64,000 bases of DNA from Canna indica (GCA_034359265.1 CP136898.1:40695501-40759500), one strand, 5' to 3'. Positions 20,954 through 32,779 are shown, counted from the stretch's first letter. The notes: a model not told the origin generated them from the letters alone. Made by a program: numbers and translations.

Positions 20954-21784
20954 TGTCACGCCCCAAAATGGGTCACGTGACTGGCCAGAGTGCGGACAAG
21001 CACCTCGAACCCTTACCCAAACCATTGAACCATGCACCAAAAAGAGTAAGCAACTCATGTAAAATATCCACACAACTAACACCAAATCAAATATATCCAA
21101 GGTTCAAATACCAAACTAGACCATTAAGGTAAAACGTGATAACATATCCAAATGAAACGACACAACATACAATTTCAACATGTGCAAGAAATAAACACAA
21201 GACACATGCTACGACTCGACTACACCAACTAGTTTCACAAGACCCACCACCAGAGCCTGCCACCACCAGTCGCGCCAACCTCAAAGACCGAGATCTACAA
21301 CACAACACCAAAAAAGTGGTGAGTTCATAGAACTTAGTGAGTGGCAATATCAACCACTACCAAGCCAATCCACATATAAGTGCAATAAAATAAATCAATA
21401 AATCATCATTGAACTGATAATAAGCATGTGAGGTTTTAATAAATTAACTCGTGCGCGTTGCGCACCCTCTGGCCCAACTCGGCCCAAACAAGAAATCCTC
21501 AAAACATCACAGAACAAAACTCGCAAGTCGCCCATTAGGTTGGCCACCCTAGTGAACCCTCCGCCCCAGGCTTACTAAGCTAGGAAATCCCTCTAGTCTC
21601 AGTGCCATAGATACTCGGTTTCAAAATGCCCTCCAACCAGTGCCACTTGGGTTAGTCGTCGACGTGGTCCACCAACGAATATCTCGACACAGTATTAACT
21701 CGTTGGGGCAAGCATTAGCTTCACATGCTAATGCGCTTCCTAGCCCGACCATCACACACACAACCACAAGCACATCCAATACAT
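20954..21784 (-). repeat. Part of a Ty3/gypsy LTR (Tekay-like), minus strand
   Basis: It starts TGTCACGCCCC at 20954, the reverse of the LTR end TGGGGCGTGACA, followed by GGTCACGTGACTGG, the shared LTR-end motif also seen at 41888, 47963, 49346 and 63822. The segment GAGTTCATAGAACTTAGTGAG (split here: GAGTTCATAG, AACTTAGTGAG) near 21324 matches the same position in the other LTRs. A GTGCGC-gtt-GCGCAC hairpin lies near 21452. The rest of this LTR is scattered at 26342-26545 and 27423-28397. Confidence 0.6.
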
Positions 21785-22035
21785 GCAGTGGCGGATACAG
21801 TATGGGGGCAGTGGCCCCCACTGAAATTTTTTGAAACCCTTATACACTATATCATCCCCCACCTGAAAAAATCATTATTGCCCACCTCCCCCAACAAAAG
21901 ATTTATTCTGCTGCTTTCTTCACCATCAGAGCAAGCTTCTTCTTCTTGCCCCCACCTGAAATGAGCATTAAAGCAAGCTTCTTCTTCTGCTAACCAAACT
22001 GTGGATGCTAAAAGGTCAAATGTTGGAAGATCATT
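21785..22035 (+). repeat. hAT-like terminal sequence (tentative)
   Basis: Begins CAGTGGCGGATACAG. The reverse complement at 27422 begins CAGTGGCGAGGCC. Such CAGTGGCGGA ends are frequent on plant DNA transposons, which I associate with hAT. No 8-bp target duplication and no transposase are seen, so the pairing is weak. Confidence 0.3.
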
Positions 22036-23320
22036 TTGAATGTCGTTGATTGTTTTAAATGTGGATTTAAAAAGGTTATTTCTTCTAGTACAAATACTAA
22101 GATATTTGATGATCCATGGTGCTTTGATGTTCCAATTGCTTATAAGCCTACTTATGTTAATATGTTTGAGCTGGATTTGTGTGTGGCTGATTTAATGGAT
22201 AATAATAATGGGAATCTAGATATGTTGAACAATTTATTTGATTCGGACTTGGCCCTAAGTGTTTCCAAGATTAATTTTGGTTTGAACCTTGATGATGATA
22301 AATGTGTATGATTTTTAGAGAACAGTGGTTTGGTTAATTGTAAAGCTGACTATAGATACTTAACTTGTTCTTATGCCCCTGGCCGAGACAACCCTCCTAA
22401 GTGGGGTGTCTTCTGGAAGCTTCCAATTGGCCTTAGGGTCAAGCATTTTGCTTGGAAATTTCTTCATGAGCGACTACCCACGGCAGAGAGATTGTTTATG
22501 ATTAACATCATTAGCTCCCCAATTTCCTCCCGTTGCGGCAACCAGCCTGAGAATGCAAAACATGCACTCCAAGACTACGAGGTAGCTAGGGAGGTTTGGA
22601 GGCTTATTGATGATTGGTTTTTGATTGCCCCTAGCCTTTTGCGTACTTTGTATTCAGACTTTAATCTTCGAGACCATTCGAATTCAAATGTTGCCTCAGA
22701 TATAAAAGTAGCTATATGTTCGAATACTTTGTATTGCATTTGACACTCTCGGAATCAGACAGTTTTCAAACAAACTAAGACTATTATTTTCTCTATAATT
22801 GCTAAAATTATAGCTATCACGATCAATTATGTTGAAACGCCTTTAGCTGAGGGGACCTCGCCTACTAATAATACTGGAAACATTTGGGTGCAACCTCCTC
22901 GAAATTTTGTTAAAATAAACACTGATGGTGCTTGTATAGATGTAACTAAATCATTTGCTTCGGGCTTTATATCTCGTGACAATTTTGGTGAAGTAATATA
23001 TGCTAGTGCATGGTTCTACATTGTATTATGAAACTATAGCAGTTAAGAATGCAGAGATATTTGCTGTTGATAAACGGTATACAAATGTTATAATTGAGTC
23101 CGACTCAAAACTTGTTAGGGATATGTGTTATCAATCTACTAATGTGTTCTGGTCTATTAGGAATATAATTAGGAATATTTTATTTCTTACAAAATTTGCA
23201 AAGGAAGTGGACGTTGCAATAGAGTTCCAGCATACCAAGCGTGATGGAAACAAGGCAGCAGACTGGATAGTTAAGGAGGCACTAAGATGTAATAAATCTT
23301 TCAACTTTTTCGAGTTTTAA
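22036..23320 (+). pseudogene. L1-type LINE fragment: zinc finger and RNase H end of ORF2
   Basis: The first part contains TKIFDDPWCFDVP, the usual LINE stretch before the zinc-binding domain. At 22380-22600 there is PPKWGVFWKLPIGLRVKHFAWKFLHERLPT and then SRCGNQPENAKHALQDYEVAREVWRL, the zf-RVT domain with one lost Cys. At 22915-23320 an RNase H domain reads VKINTDGACIDVT, ESDSKLVRDM and KRDGNKAADWIVKEA, so D-E-D type positions are partly kept. Several frameshifts and stops; RT itself is absent. Dead copy, 5'-truncated as is normal for LINEs. Confidence 0.75.
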
Positions 23321-23744
23321 TTCAAGCTCAGCTGAAATTTTTAAAGCTTGTTCCTCCACTAGCTTTGGCTGTTGTGAGATTTCTTGAACCAGTCTCCTAA
23401 CTTCGTTACAAGGGTGGACCAATGGCCCCCTGATTTACTAAAGATTGTGTGTAATGACTTTTCTTTTGGTAGTTAAGTAATAAAAGTTTATGTTTGGATA
23501 AAATAAAGACAACCTATCCAAATGATTTAATTTTGTATTGGTATTTGATTAACTTTTTAACAAAAATATATGGTTTTTAATTTTATAATTTTTTTTAAAG
23601 ATAAATGAATTTTTTATATAGCAAATTTGTAAGTAAATAGCTAGATATATGAATACTTTTTTAGCAATTAAATGCGTGAATAATTATTTAAATATTTTTA
23701 GAATGATAGATCACATCCACCGTAGCGTAAATTTGAAGTGTAAA
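23321..23744. other. LINE 3' tail and AT-rich spacer
   Basis: Probable LINE 3' untranslated sequence to about 23510, then AT-rich DNA. No gene or clear repeat seen. Confidence 0.4.
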
Positions 23745-23794
23745 CCTGAATGGCCGACGGGAATTAATCCGACCGATGGCCGCCGTCGGACCTT

Positions 23795-23829
23795 GTACAG
23801 TGGCCGGACAGTGTGTCCGGCCACTGTAC
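23795..23829. repeat. Perfect palindrome in the CACTA 5' region
   Basis: GTACAGTGGCCGGACA, then GTG, then TGTCCGGCCACTGTAC: 16-bp arms with a 3-nt loop. The same place in the larger CACTA (about 51893-51927) has several mismatches. As RNA it would be a very stable hairpin in the leader. Confidence 0.9.
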
Positions 23830-24000
23830 GCCGGCGCCGGAGTCCACCTGACTCCGACGCCGGAATTTATAATTTTATATATAATTTTTTATTGTTTTAT
23901 AATTGTTAATTAATTGTTTTATAATTGTTAATTAATTGTTAATTAATTATTTAGATTAATTGTTTAATTTGTTAGATTAATTATTAGGGTTTAGATTAAT

Positions 24001-24084
24001 TTCGGACGCGCGCCGAAATCGTTCACTTCGGACGCGCGCCGGTATCGTCCACTTCGGACGCGCGCCGGAATCGTCCACTTCGGA
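24001..24084 (+). repeat. 26-bp tandem repeat in CACTA leader
   Basis: Three units of TTCGGACGCGCGCCG followed by an ATCGTCCAC-type tail. The larger CACTA has decayed units of the same type near 52077-52140. The TNP2-removing deletion joins directly after the array. Confidence 0.85.
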
Positions 24085-24143
24085 TATGTATATATATCTC
24101 TACTATTTATACAATAATCTGATTATATGTCTGTTCGACAGAT

Positions 24144-25678
24144 ATGTCTGGTCGTGGTTATCGACGCAGGAGAGCTTCGAAGTCTCCGATCGGTGAGACT
24201 CCAGCACTTACTCATGCTGCTGATCCTCCTGTTGCTGATCCTCATGAGGATGATACTGCCGAGGCTAGTACATCCAGACGCAGGCGGCCACGCGGGCCGA
24301 ACAGGTGACAGCCTCCACCAGCCACAGAGTCACGTAGATTGATTAGCGTGATTGGGGAGCGGTAATATATCATGAATTATGAATCATTACAAATTCATTA
24401 TATCATAATATAATATTAAAATTTATTTTTGTTGTGCAGGTTCGAGCAAGAAGAAGTGCCGATGAGCATTTCTTCTACTATTCGACGATACATGCACGGG
24501 GCATGGCCTACGTGGTCTCACGTGCCTAGCGAGCACGTCGACATGTTATGGCGCGAGTTTGAGGCACGTATTATTATTAGTTTTACATGCATGATGATAT
24601 ATTAATATTGATACTTATATTATTATTTTTCAACCTCGCTATACATGGGCCGAGGACTAGTGGCCCTTCATTTACGCTGCCTGGGAGGCTATTTCCCGGG
24701 CAAGGTACAATGGGCAGTTGGGGCTGGCTCGGTCCTAGGCGATGGCCCGAGCTGGGACCACTAACATCGCGGAGACTCGGGGATACGGCCCCGGTTGGAT
24801 TACTCTGGATATATGGGACCAGCTCATGGGAATATGGTCGACGGATAGATGGCAAGAGGTTTCTCGGAATGCGGCTAGAAATCGCATGTCGGGGGGAGCA
24901 GCGCGTCACGCCGGCGGCTCTGTTGCATTTGCAGTGCACGCGAACCGTATGGTAAGTATATCTTTTAATTATATATTTTATTTGTTACTATGTGTACTAA
25001 TTAATGTATTTGTTTTGTAAATATAGACGACGGTGTCGGATGACGGGACTGTCCAGCGACCCTCCCCGATGGCGGTGTTTGAGCGGACTCACCGTCGAGC
25101 ACATGGGATGGGGGAGTACATCGACAACCGCGCTGCATACATTGTGGTAATTATATATTTGTTTAAATTATTCATTATATATTTGTAATTTAAGTTTTAT
25201 GATAAATATTAAACAAAAAATCAAACTCGAGTAGGAGACCTACAGCCAGACGGTGGTGCAGCGCGGGGGTACCCCCGAGGACTTTGACGCAGCATCGTGC
25301 GTCGAGGCCGCAGGTGTCTGGGACCATGGCCGCGTATATGGCTTCGCAGATACTGGTCATGCGCGAGCCGTACTAGGGCCACTTGGGGCACCGACCCCTC
25401 CAGTCGCTGGTGAGCGACCGTCCACCTCCAGATCTAGTTATGATCATAGTAATAGGATAAGGACACTAGAGGAGACTGTCGCGCGTCAGACTGAGATGAT
25501 GGAGCGCCAGAGTCAGATGATGGCGGATATACAATCTATGCTACGCAATATGTCAGGTCATCCCGAAGCAGGCATCTCTTCGACATCATCTAATCCATCG
25601 TCCTCGAGTCAGTCCACGCCAGTGTACACTCAAGCACTCCAGACCCCGCCATATGATCCAGACCATCCTCCATCGTGA
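24144..25678 (+). pseudogene. TNP1-like CACTA gene, copy in deleted element
   Basis: Five-exon gene like that at 56177. Exon 1 starts MSGRGYRRRR at 24144 but has an in-frame TGA at 24306-24308. Exon 2 starts after TGTGCAG near 24439 (FEQEEVPMSISSTIRRYMHGAWPTW). The acceptor of the next intron (AG before CTCGCTATACATGG in the sister copy) has been lost near 24632. The last exon (to 25678) is open, carrying ETYSQTVVQRGGTPEDFDA, WDHGRVYGF, a coiled coil (TLEETVARQTEMMERQSQMM) and a Ser/Pro-rich tail. It belongs to the plant Ptta/En/Spm accessory transposase group whose products bind subterminal repeats. Inactive. Confidence 0.75.
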
Positions 25679-25939
25679 TCGTGAGATTTTTTGTTTGGAT
25701 ATTGAACTTGTTTAACTTATTTTGTTTGGATATTGATACTTCAATTTTGCATTTGAATTATTTTTATACTATCGTGGATAATTATCAATATAAATATAAT
25801 TGTTTTGATGTATATCTTGGTGTGTTTGTGATGTGTGAATGAATGTGTGTATGAGGGTATGGGTGTGTGAGTTATGTATCAGATAATGTATCAATGTATC
25901 AATGGAAATTTTCAATTTTCAATTTTTCTGTTACCAGGT

Positions 25940-26341
25940 ATACATCATCAGCAACGGCTTTCCCACGGCCGTCCGTGGGAAAGCCGTTGCTAAAAGTGTA
26001 TCGAAAGCCGTTGCTGATGACCTACAGCAACGGCTTAGCGACGGGATTTCACTAACGGCGTTGCTACGGACTCAGCGGCCATTGCTATTAATGTTATCAG
26101 CAACGGCTCCGGGTCTGTGGCAAAACCGTTGCTGATAATATTTTTAGCGACGGCCCGAGCGGCCGTTGCTGATAATGTTTTGAGCGACGGCCCGAGCGGC
26201 CGTTGCTGCACCATCGCTAAGTTATCAGCAACGCGAGTTTCTGTCACGGCTCTATTGCAATGGCTGGGCCGTTGCTGATGCCCTTCAGCAATGGCTCAGC
26301 AACGGCATCAGCCGTTGCTGATGCCCATTTTTCTAGTAGTG
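25940..26341. repeat. Right subterminal repeats and terminus of the deleted CACTA
   Basis: About ten alternating AGCAACGGC / GCCGTTGCTG motifs, often facing each other as inverted pairs, followed by TTTTTCTAGTAGTG. In En/Spm such motifs are the binding sites of the TNP1/TnpA-type protein. Confidence 0.85.
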
Positions 26342-26545
26342 ATCATATATACAAATATCCAAGTACACATATCGTGCGCTCTCGCGCACACATCTACATC
26401 GACCAGCCTCAATCAAAATTACAAATAGAGCAAGTAAGCAATCACATGGATCAGTCACTAGGATAGCTACCTAGCCAGCTTCCCACCCCGGGCCTTCTGA
26501 GCTAAGATGGCCAACTACGTACATGAGTTAAGCCAGGATCCCTGA
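26342..26545 (-). repeat. Piece of Tekay-like LTR
   Basis: Contains GTGCGCTCTCGCGCAC (hairpin matching that at ~21452) and CACCCCGGGCCTTCTGAGCTAAG resembling the 21560 region of the LTR (given as CACCCCGGGCC and TTCTGAGCTAAG). Too diverged for exact edges. Confidence 0.4.
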
Positions 26546-27422
26546 GTTAGGGGTGCAATATTTATAAATTTGTCATCAAATGATCAATAGTATATAAAAT
26601 AATTAATTAAAAATATCAAATAATGTTTAGATATAAATGAAATTTTTATTATGTCAAAATATGTTTGATGATAAAAAAAAAAATATAAAAAATTGTCATA
26701 ATTGTCCTCTAACCCTTTGAATTCTACAAATGATGCAAAATTAACTTATTTAATTTAATACACATTTATCTATCTAATTTAATAAAATCAAGATTAAACT
26801 AAGTTATTTAATTTAATTCAAATTAATCTTCACCAAATTGATTAAATTAAAATTAAACTAATTTACTTATTTTAATTCAAATTAATAGTAAATATCTTAA
26901 TTAAATTAAATTAAATTAAATTAAAGTTGTTTGATTTAATTCAATTTAATCGAACTAATTAAATTAAATTAAAATTAAACTATGTTGATTAATTTAATTG
27001 AAATTAATCAAACTAACTAAACTAAATTTAAATTAAACGGATCGAGTTATTTAGTTTAGTTTAAATTAATCAACTATTTTAATTAAATTTATTCAAAATT
27101 ATATTGTCTAATTCAATCCAAAATAATCTAACTAATTAAATACATTTGGAATTGGAATAAATTGTTTAATTTAATTCAAATTAATCAGCTATTTTAATTA
27201 AATTAAAGTAAAACCAAGTTGTTTAATTTAATCTAAACTAAACTAACTAATTCAGTTTGGAGGGAGAGGTGCAAAGACGTGGTAGCAATATTGGGAGAAA
27301 GATGTGCAGATTTAGGTAAATTTGGGGTATCATTAACTCTGAAATTTCAACGATATTAATGGCATCCTAAGATTTAGGGGTGTCATTGGACACCCCAAGC
27401 TATAATATGGCCTCGCCACTGG
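26546..27422 (-). repeat. AT-rich element ending CGCCACTG (hAT-like?)
   Basis: Composed mainly of 'aattaaattaaa' type sequence between GGGGTGCAATATT and GGACACCCC...CGCCACTG. No coding frame. It could be a MITE or the far end of the element starting at 21785. Confidence 0.3.
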
Positions 27423-28397
27423 CCAACTAGCCCCGATAATCCCCTATGGTTGGGAATATACATCCACACTCCAGGTCGATCGTTAGTGTGGCTCCCTAAC
27501 GAGCTTCCCGACCCAATATCACACTCGTTGAGTCAAGCATTAGCTTCACACGCTAACGTGCTTCTCGCCACGGCCATATACCAAGCACAAGCGCAAACAC
27601 ATCCATAATAAATGTAACATACTAGCATATCACTATTATCAAGTTTGGGTGGGTGTGGCCTCATCAAATATCTCAGGTGCACTTATAGGTGTACCCAATT
27701 CGGCATGTTCTCGACCCAAGAATACTCGACCACACCAACCTCAAGTCCCAACTATAATCCAAATAAATATGGGATATTTTACAAATCAAATAGAGATTTT
27801 TTTTCTTCAAAAAATCAGAATTTAGTCCCTAAGCTAGGCTGAAATTTTAGCAATCAAACAACAGTAATATGTTGAGCTTCCTCGGTAACCAATGTGCCAC
27901 TAACGAGCTATAAATTTCAGCATCTAAAATGTATTCTCATCCTCAAAAATTTCAGCAAGAATATGAATATGATAAGGTGTGAATTCAGCATGCCGTTTTA
28001 TACCCATAAGTTGAAAATTTCAGCATACACATGTACTCACAATCTCAGGAATTTTAGCAAGAATATGTACATGTTAATGTGTAAAATCAGCATACCATTA
28101 TGAATATTTCAGCCTACATTTCAGCCACTAGCATGAATTATTTCGGCTACTATCCCTAGCAATTTCAGCATGAATATTACCAAACTTTTCTAAATCTGAT
28201 TATTTCAAGCAACACTTTCAACTTCAATCAACATGCCTAACAGGTCAATATTCTCCTAAACCAATGTCCCTTATTTAACAATTCAATCCTCCTACACATT
28301 ACGCTATGACCGGCCATTCTTCCTCTCCTAACTTCCAAAGTATGACCGAATAGAGTTTTATGATTTAACCTCCCTTTCGTGATTCAATACCATCTCG
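27423..28397 (-). repeat. Piece of Tekay-like LTR / leader
   Basis: GAGTCAAGCATTAGCTTCAC near 27528 repeats the phrase at 21702, and the downstream 'aatttcagca' repeats are the mirror of 'tgctgaaatt' repeats inside the LARD at 42600-43830. No gene. Confidence 0.45.
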
Positions 28398-29001
28398 TTT
28401 CCCATACTACACCCTAGTCCCAAAATCGGCCTCGTCAAGGCTATTGTAGTCGCCAGTGACAGGATCTTCACCGGCCACCAGGACGGCAAAATTCGCGTTT
28501 GGAAGACTTCCTCTAAGTATCCCTCCATTCACAAACGACTTGGCTCGATCCCCAGGCTTAAGGACTTCTTGAAGAGCTCCATTAACCCGTCCAACTACGT
28601 CGAGGTGCGCTGCCACCGCAGCACTGTGCGGCTTCACCATTTCGACGCCGTCTCCTGTCTCAGCCTTGACGAAGAAGCAGGGATTTTATACTCGAGGTCT
28701 TGGGATAAGACGGTGAAGGTGTGGAGGATCTCGAACTCCAAGTGTTTGGAATCCATCAAGGCGCATGACGATGCCATCAACTCTGTGGCAATCGGGTTCG
28801 GCGGGTTCTTGTTCACAGGATCAGCGGACGAGACGGTGAAGGTGTGGCGGAGGGAATCGACAGGGAGGGGAGGAGCCACCAGGCACGTGCTAGTGCAGGG
28901 ACTGCTAAAGCAGGATAGCGCGGTGACGGTAGTGGTGGTGTCGGAGGCAGCATGAGCTGTGTACTGCGGGTTGTTGGACGGCAAGGTGAACTACTGGATT
29001 A
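28398..29001 (+). pseudogene. WD40-repeat gene fragment (JINGUBANG-like), intronless
   Basis: One frame from ~28398 reads [90 protein letters not shown] and [16 protein letters not shown]. These are successive WD40 blades in the order found in plant JINGUBANG-type WD40 proteins (pollen-germination regulators). A TGA at 28953-28955 interrupts it; the same frame continues AVYCGLLDGKVNYW to a stop near 29001. The N-terminal part (about half the protein) is missing and no start codon or promoter is seen. High GC, unlike its AT-rich surroundings. A captured or retrocopied fragment, not a working gene. Confidence 0.78.
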
Positions 29002-29014
29002 GTTAATATTTTAT

Positions 29015-29262
29015 ATATTTTTTTTTAAAATTATGCCACATAGGATTAATGATGACGTGGCATCTTGTATTTAAAAAACAATTTTTATCTGATGATGTGT
29101 CGTTCCACATCAGCAGATAACAAGTAAATTAACAGAAATCTAACGGGAGTCTATTATTGTTATAATTTCAAAAATTAGAGTACATATTTGTTTCAAATAA
29201 AAGTATGCGTCATATTTGTTACAAACGTTAAAGTACGAGTCATTTTCATTAATTTTCCCTAA
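29015..29262. repeat. Single arm of a Mutator-like/foldback MITE
   Basis: Contains GATGACGTGGCATCTTG, CCACATCAGCAGATAACA and a terminal TACATATTTGTTACAAACG-type stretch, patterns common in long-armed plant MITEs and similar to the arms of the foldback at 30977-31509. The mate arm was not found on the other side of the WD40 fragment. Confidence 0.45.
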
Positions 29263-29399
29263 TATATATTATATATTATATATATATATATAATATATAA
29301 TATAAATACAGTCAACCAAACCAATAATACTTAAGAGAGGGGAAATGAGAACATTAAGCCTGCAAAAATTCTTCTGAGAGAGAAAAGGTCGAGGCCCAA
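29263..29399. other. AT palindromic tract and spacer
   Basis: Alternating TATATAATATA sequence at about 29260-29305 able to fold on itself. Nothing else seen. Confidence 0.5.
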
Positions 29400-30790
29400 A
29401 TGTCCAATTATAAACTGCTCTTGTGTTAAAAAAGCTTTAGGTTTCTTCCGGCCTAGATTCGCCAAAGCAAAAGATCGATCAAGGATAAGTACTCAGTGGC
29501 TTTATGATCATGATTCGCTTTTCGAAATAATTCCAACCACCGGTGCCAAAAGGTTTCATAGGGAAGAGACCAAGCCTAATTAAAAGAAGGAGCCAACTGC
29601 CAAATAGACGCAATAAGAGGGCAAAATATGAAGCAGTGTTGCACGGTTTCCACATCAACATTACAAACCGGACGAACATCATCGATTTGAGGAAAACGCT
29701 CCTTCAAGTTGTTGCACACAGGAAGGCCATGATGGATAAGTTTCCATAGAAAGACTTTCACTTTGGAAGGGACTTTAAGATCCCAAATGGATTTTCATAG
29801 CTCTTTGTTTGCCAAATAAGGAGGCCCTTCCTCAACAGGTGGATGAAAGAATTTGAAAGCAATCTCTTAACCTGATGACACAGAGTAAGATTCATGCCTC
29901 TCCAAGGTCCAAATAAGCTTATCCTCATGTATGGAAGGAACAATCTGTAAGATTGCATCGGTAACCTCAGGAATGAAGGATTCTTTAACCAACTCAAGTT
30001 TCCAAGTTCTATTTGAGTTCAGAAGTTGTCTTACCAAAATTATAGCAGGGTTCAAACAGGCCCCTTGCGGCACAAAGAAAGGATAGTTTATAGAAACCCA
30101 AGGGTCGACTTGGACCCGCACTTCTGCGCCAGTTCCTATTTTCCACTTGAGACCTTTTTCAATCACTTTACGATATTCTAAGAGGCTTCTCCAAGCCCAA
30201 GAAGGATTCCTCCCCAAAGAAGTCTCCATAAAAGATTGGTGCCTAAAATATTTGTTTCTGAAAGTCTTGTGAAAAAGATAATGTTCCTCTGAGAAAGTAA
30301 CCGCCAAGCCTATTTACCCAACATGGCTAAATTGAAAGCCTTTAGATTTTTAAATTCAAGACCGTCTTCAGCTTTTGGTCTACATAAAATTTGTCAACCA
30401 ATCCAATGCATTTTTCTTTCGTTGCCCCGTTGCTCCCACCAGAAATTTTTCATCAATTTATGCAATTCATCTAGTAATGTAATGTATTTGGCAGTTTGAA
30501 GCAACTAAGTGTATACAATGGAATAGTTGAACCCACAGCTTTAATCAGGACTTCTTTTCCACTTGTAGACAAGAGAGTTTATTTCCAGTGGTGCAATTTC
30601 TTGGCCACTTTATCTTTAATAAAGTCGAAGGTAGCTCTTTTAGACTAGCCAACCAAAAGATGGCAATCCCAAATATTTATCTTGAGTGCCAATATGCAGA
30701 ACGTGAAGGATGGATGCCATATGTTCTTTTACATGCTGAGGGGTGTTCTTGCTGAAAAAAATTGAAGATTTATTCAGATTCACCTATTGA
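29400..30790 (-). pseudogene. L1-type LINE fragment: RT C-terminus and zinc-binding domain
   Basis: Read from 30790 downward on the minus strand: VNLNKSSIFFSKNT, KYLGLPSFGWLKRATFDFIKDKVAKKLHHWK, STSGKEVLIKAVGSTIPLY, FWWEQRGNERKMHWIG, FKNLKAFNLAMLGK and then SWAWRSLLEYRKVIEKGLKWKIGTGAEVRV. These are the ordered landmarks of plant LINE ORF2 after the RT catalytic core. The zf-RVT domain follows (FLWKLIHHGLPVCNNLKERF, RPVCNVDVETVQHCFIFCPL). Stops and frameshifts are frequent. The catalytic RT (YADD) part is not present in the window. Confidence 0.8.
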
Positions 30791-30976
30791 CCACTTTCTG
30801 CACCATAGGTTTTTGATAGTCTTAAATGATTGATCTATATATTACTTATTTAATGGTGTTTTCTTATGATTTTTTACTAAAATTTACAATGGTTTTTATT
30901 AGCTTTATTAAATTAGTTTAATAATTAATTTATTAAAATTTACTAAAATTTTCTTATGTTCTTTTACATGAATTAC
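30791..30976. other. AT-rich spacer
   Basis: No gene or repeat recognised. Confidence 0.4.
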
Positions 30977-31509
30977 TTAAATATCCTGAACTATGCACGT
31001 TTTCTCATTTGTGCCCAATTTTAAAATATTACCAAATTATATCCCGAGCTTTGACATTTGTCTCAATTATATCCTCCTGTTAACTCTCTGTCAACAATCC
31101 CGTTAAGAGGATGACGTGGCTTTCTGACGTGGATTAAAATAATATTTTTTATTTAAAAAAATAAAAAAAATATTTGAATTTATATTAAATAATATTAAAT
31201 AATATTTTTTATTTTATATTAAAGAAATAACTCTAAGCCATGTCCGGGATGAATATGGAGTGATTTTTAATATAAAATAAAAAATATGATTTTATATTAT
31301 TTAATATAAATTGACGTGATTTTTTTTAAAATAAAAAATATTATTTTAATCCACGTCAGAACGTCATGTCATCACCTTAACGATGTTGCTAATGGAGAGT
31401 TGACGAAATAATGTAATTGAGACAAATATCAAAATTTGGAATACAATTTGACAGTATTTTGAAATTGACTACAAATGAGAAAAATTGTATAGTTCAGAAT
31501 ATATTTAGA
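30977..31509. repeat. Foldback MITE with ~220-bp inverted arms
   Basis: The left arm (CCTGAACTATGCACG..., with GATGACGTGGC, TGACGTGGATTAAAATAAT) and right arm (ATTATTTTAATCCACGTCA ... ATAGTTCAGAATATA) are inverted repeats of each other over roughly 200 bp with many substitutions, around a short AT-rich centre with CCATGTCCGGGATG. No coding sequence. Long arms without transposase are typical of Mutator-like MITEs. No clean target duplication seen. Confidence 0.75.
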
Positions 31510-32779
31510 TAATTATTCTATTTAAAATGCGGTGTAGATGCGAATGCAGTGCGGATGAGAATAAACATATGTAAAATATGATGCAGATGTGGTATTCCAT
31601 CTGCTGTTATCCCTAGTTGAAGATAAATTTTTCAAAGAACTAGTAATCCTAAAACATAATCACAATCAAATAAAATTGATTAGTATATGAAGTGTATGTG
31701 AGTCAGCAAGATAACTATTCCCAGAACACACTCAATCACCAACTAAGATAATAAATAAATAAAGTAAAGAGTAAGAATAATGCTAGCATTGATACTATTT
31801 ATAATAGTTTAGATTCAACTGACCTTACAACCATGAGCAAAACATCAAGTTTTGGATTTCAAACAAATCCACTAAAAATATAAGTTTAATCATGAATTGA
31901 AATTAAAAAAAAAGAAGTCAAGATATATATTGAATTTTGCATATTTAATTGGTCAAATATATAATTGGGGCTAAAATGTTCAACATGGAGGGAGGAGAAG
32001 ACGAGTATTCTTCCAAGTAATATTATTCCTAACATGGAGGGGAGGGAGAAAAAGACAAGTATGTTTTCTTGATTTATGTTTCCTAATTTACATTTATTCT
32101 TTAGTATTTTAGGACATATGTTCCTAACACGGATCTAGCTACTTAGGAAAATAACTTATCACTGTTGTTGACTGTGTATTTTTAGATCTAATGGATCAAT
32201 CAAGACCAAGTCAAGCACATTGACATTGAATATGAACACTAATCAATCGAAATATCTAATTTGAGAATTAACTTGTGAATCAATGAATTCATGTACTACA
32301 AAGTCATAATATATGTTTGCATCATTGCATACAGATGACAACTAAACAGCTAGAAAAGACAAATATATATTGACTTTCATTACTTCTCATTAATGATTAA
32401 ATATAAGTAAGAGGTCACCAAATGACATGTATTCACTTTAATTATTAGAATATTAATTATAATATACGCTAATATATAGACGATAACAAAGATAGCGATA
32501 CACATGAATTGTTTGGTTCCATAGGCATTCACTCCACCTTCTTCTACCAGCTTATTAATCATTTAACTAAAAATGATTTTTTTAATATAATGAAATTTTA
32601 TTTTTACAATTATTAATTAATGAAAAATTGTCAAAAAATTAAATCATGATTTTTTAATTTATACTATATATATGAGCAATTTCTCAAAACCAAATGTTGG
32701 ACAAGGAAAATTCTTATATGCGAATAAAGGGTGTGGGAATTCTCAAATTTGGGACGTAATATTCTTATTACTCATTTTA
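31510..32779. other. Low-complexity AT-rich spacer
   Basis: No gene or structured repeat recognised apart from a weak local repeat 'aacatggaggg(g)aggag' at about 31982 and 32034. Confidence 0.4.

Larger units (their letters stand above)
23745..26341 (+). mobile_element. Deleted CACTA element (TNP2 lost, TNP1 kept)
   Basis: It aligns with the larger CACTA (51331-58348): its 23745-24084 matches ~51840-52110 and its ~24090-26341 matches ~56118-58348. The TNP2 gene between these points is missing. The right end CTAGTAGTG at 26341 is the exact complement of the left CACTACTAG terminus. The left terminus is not found, so the element is truncated on that side. Right subterminal AGCAACGGC/GCCGTTGCT repeats fill 25940-26335. 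Confidence 0.82.

Noticed and set aside
24583..24955. Two long opposing frames across the TNP1 exon (also 56579-56984)
   Set aside because: Shadow frames of TNP1 exon 3, which is recognisable in its own frame in both copies.
21785..27422. One large hAT transposon spanning both CAGTGGCG ends
   Set aside because: No 8-bp target duplication and the flanking LTR pieces overlap in content, so a single insertion does not explain the region.
28398..29262. A complete Pack-MULE
   Set aside because: Only one Mutator-like arm is recognisable and no 9-bp target duplication was found.
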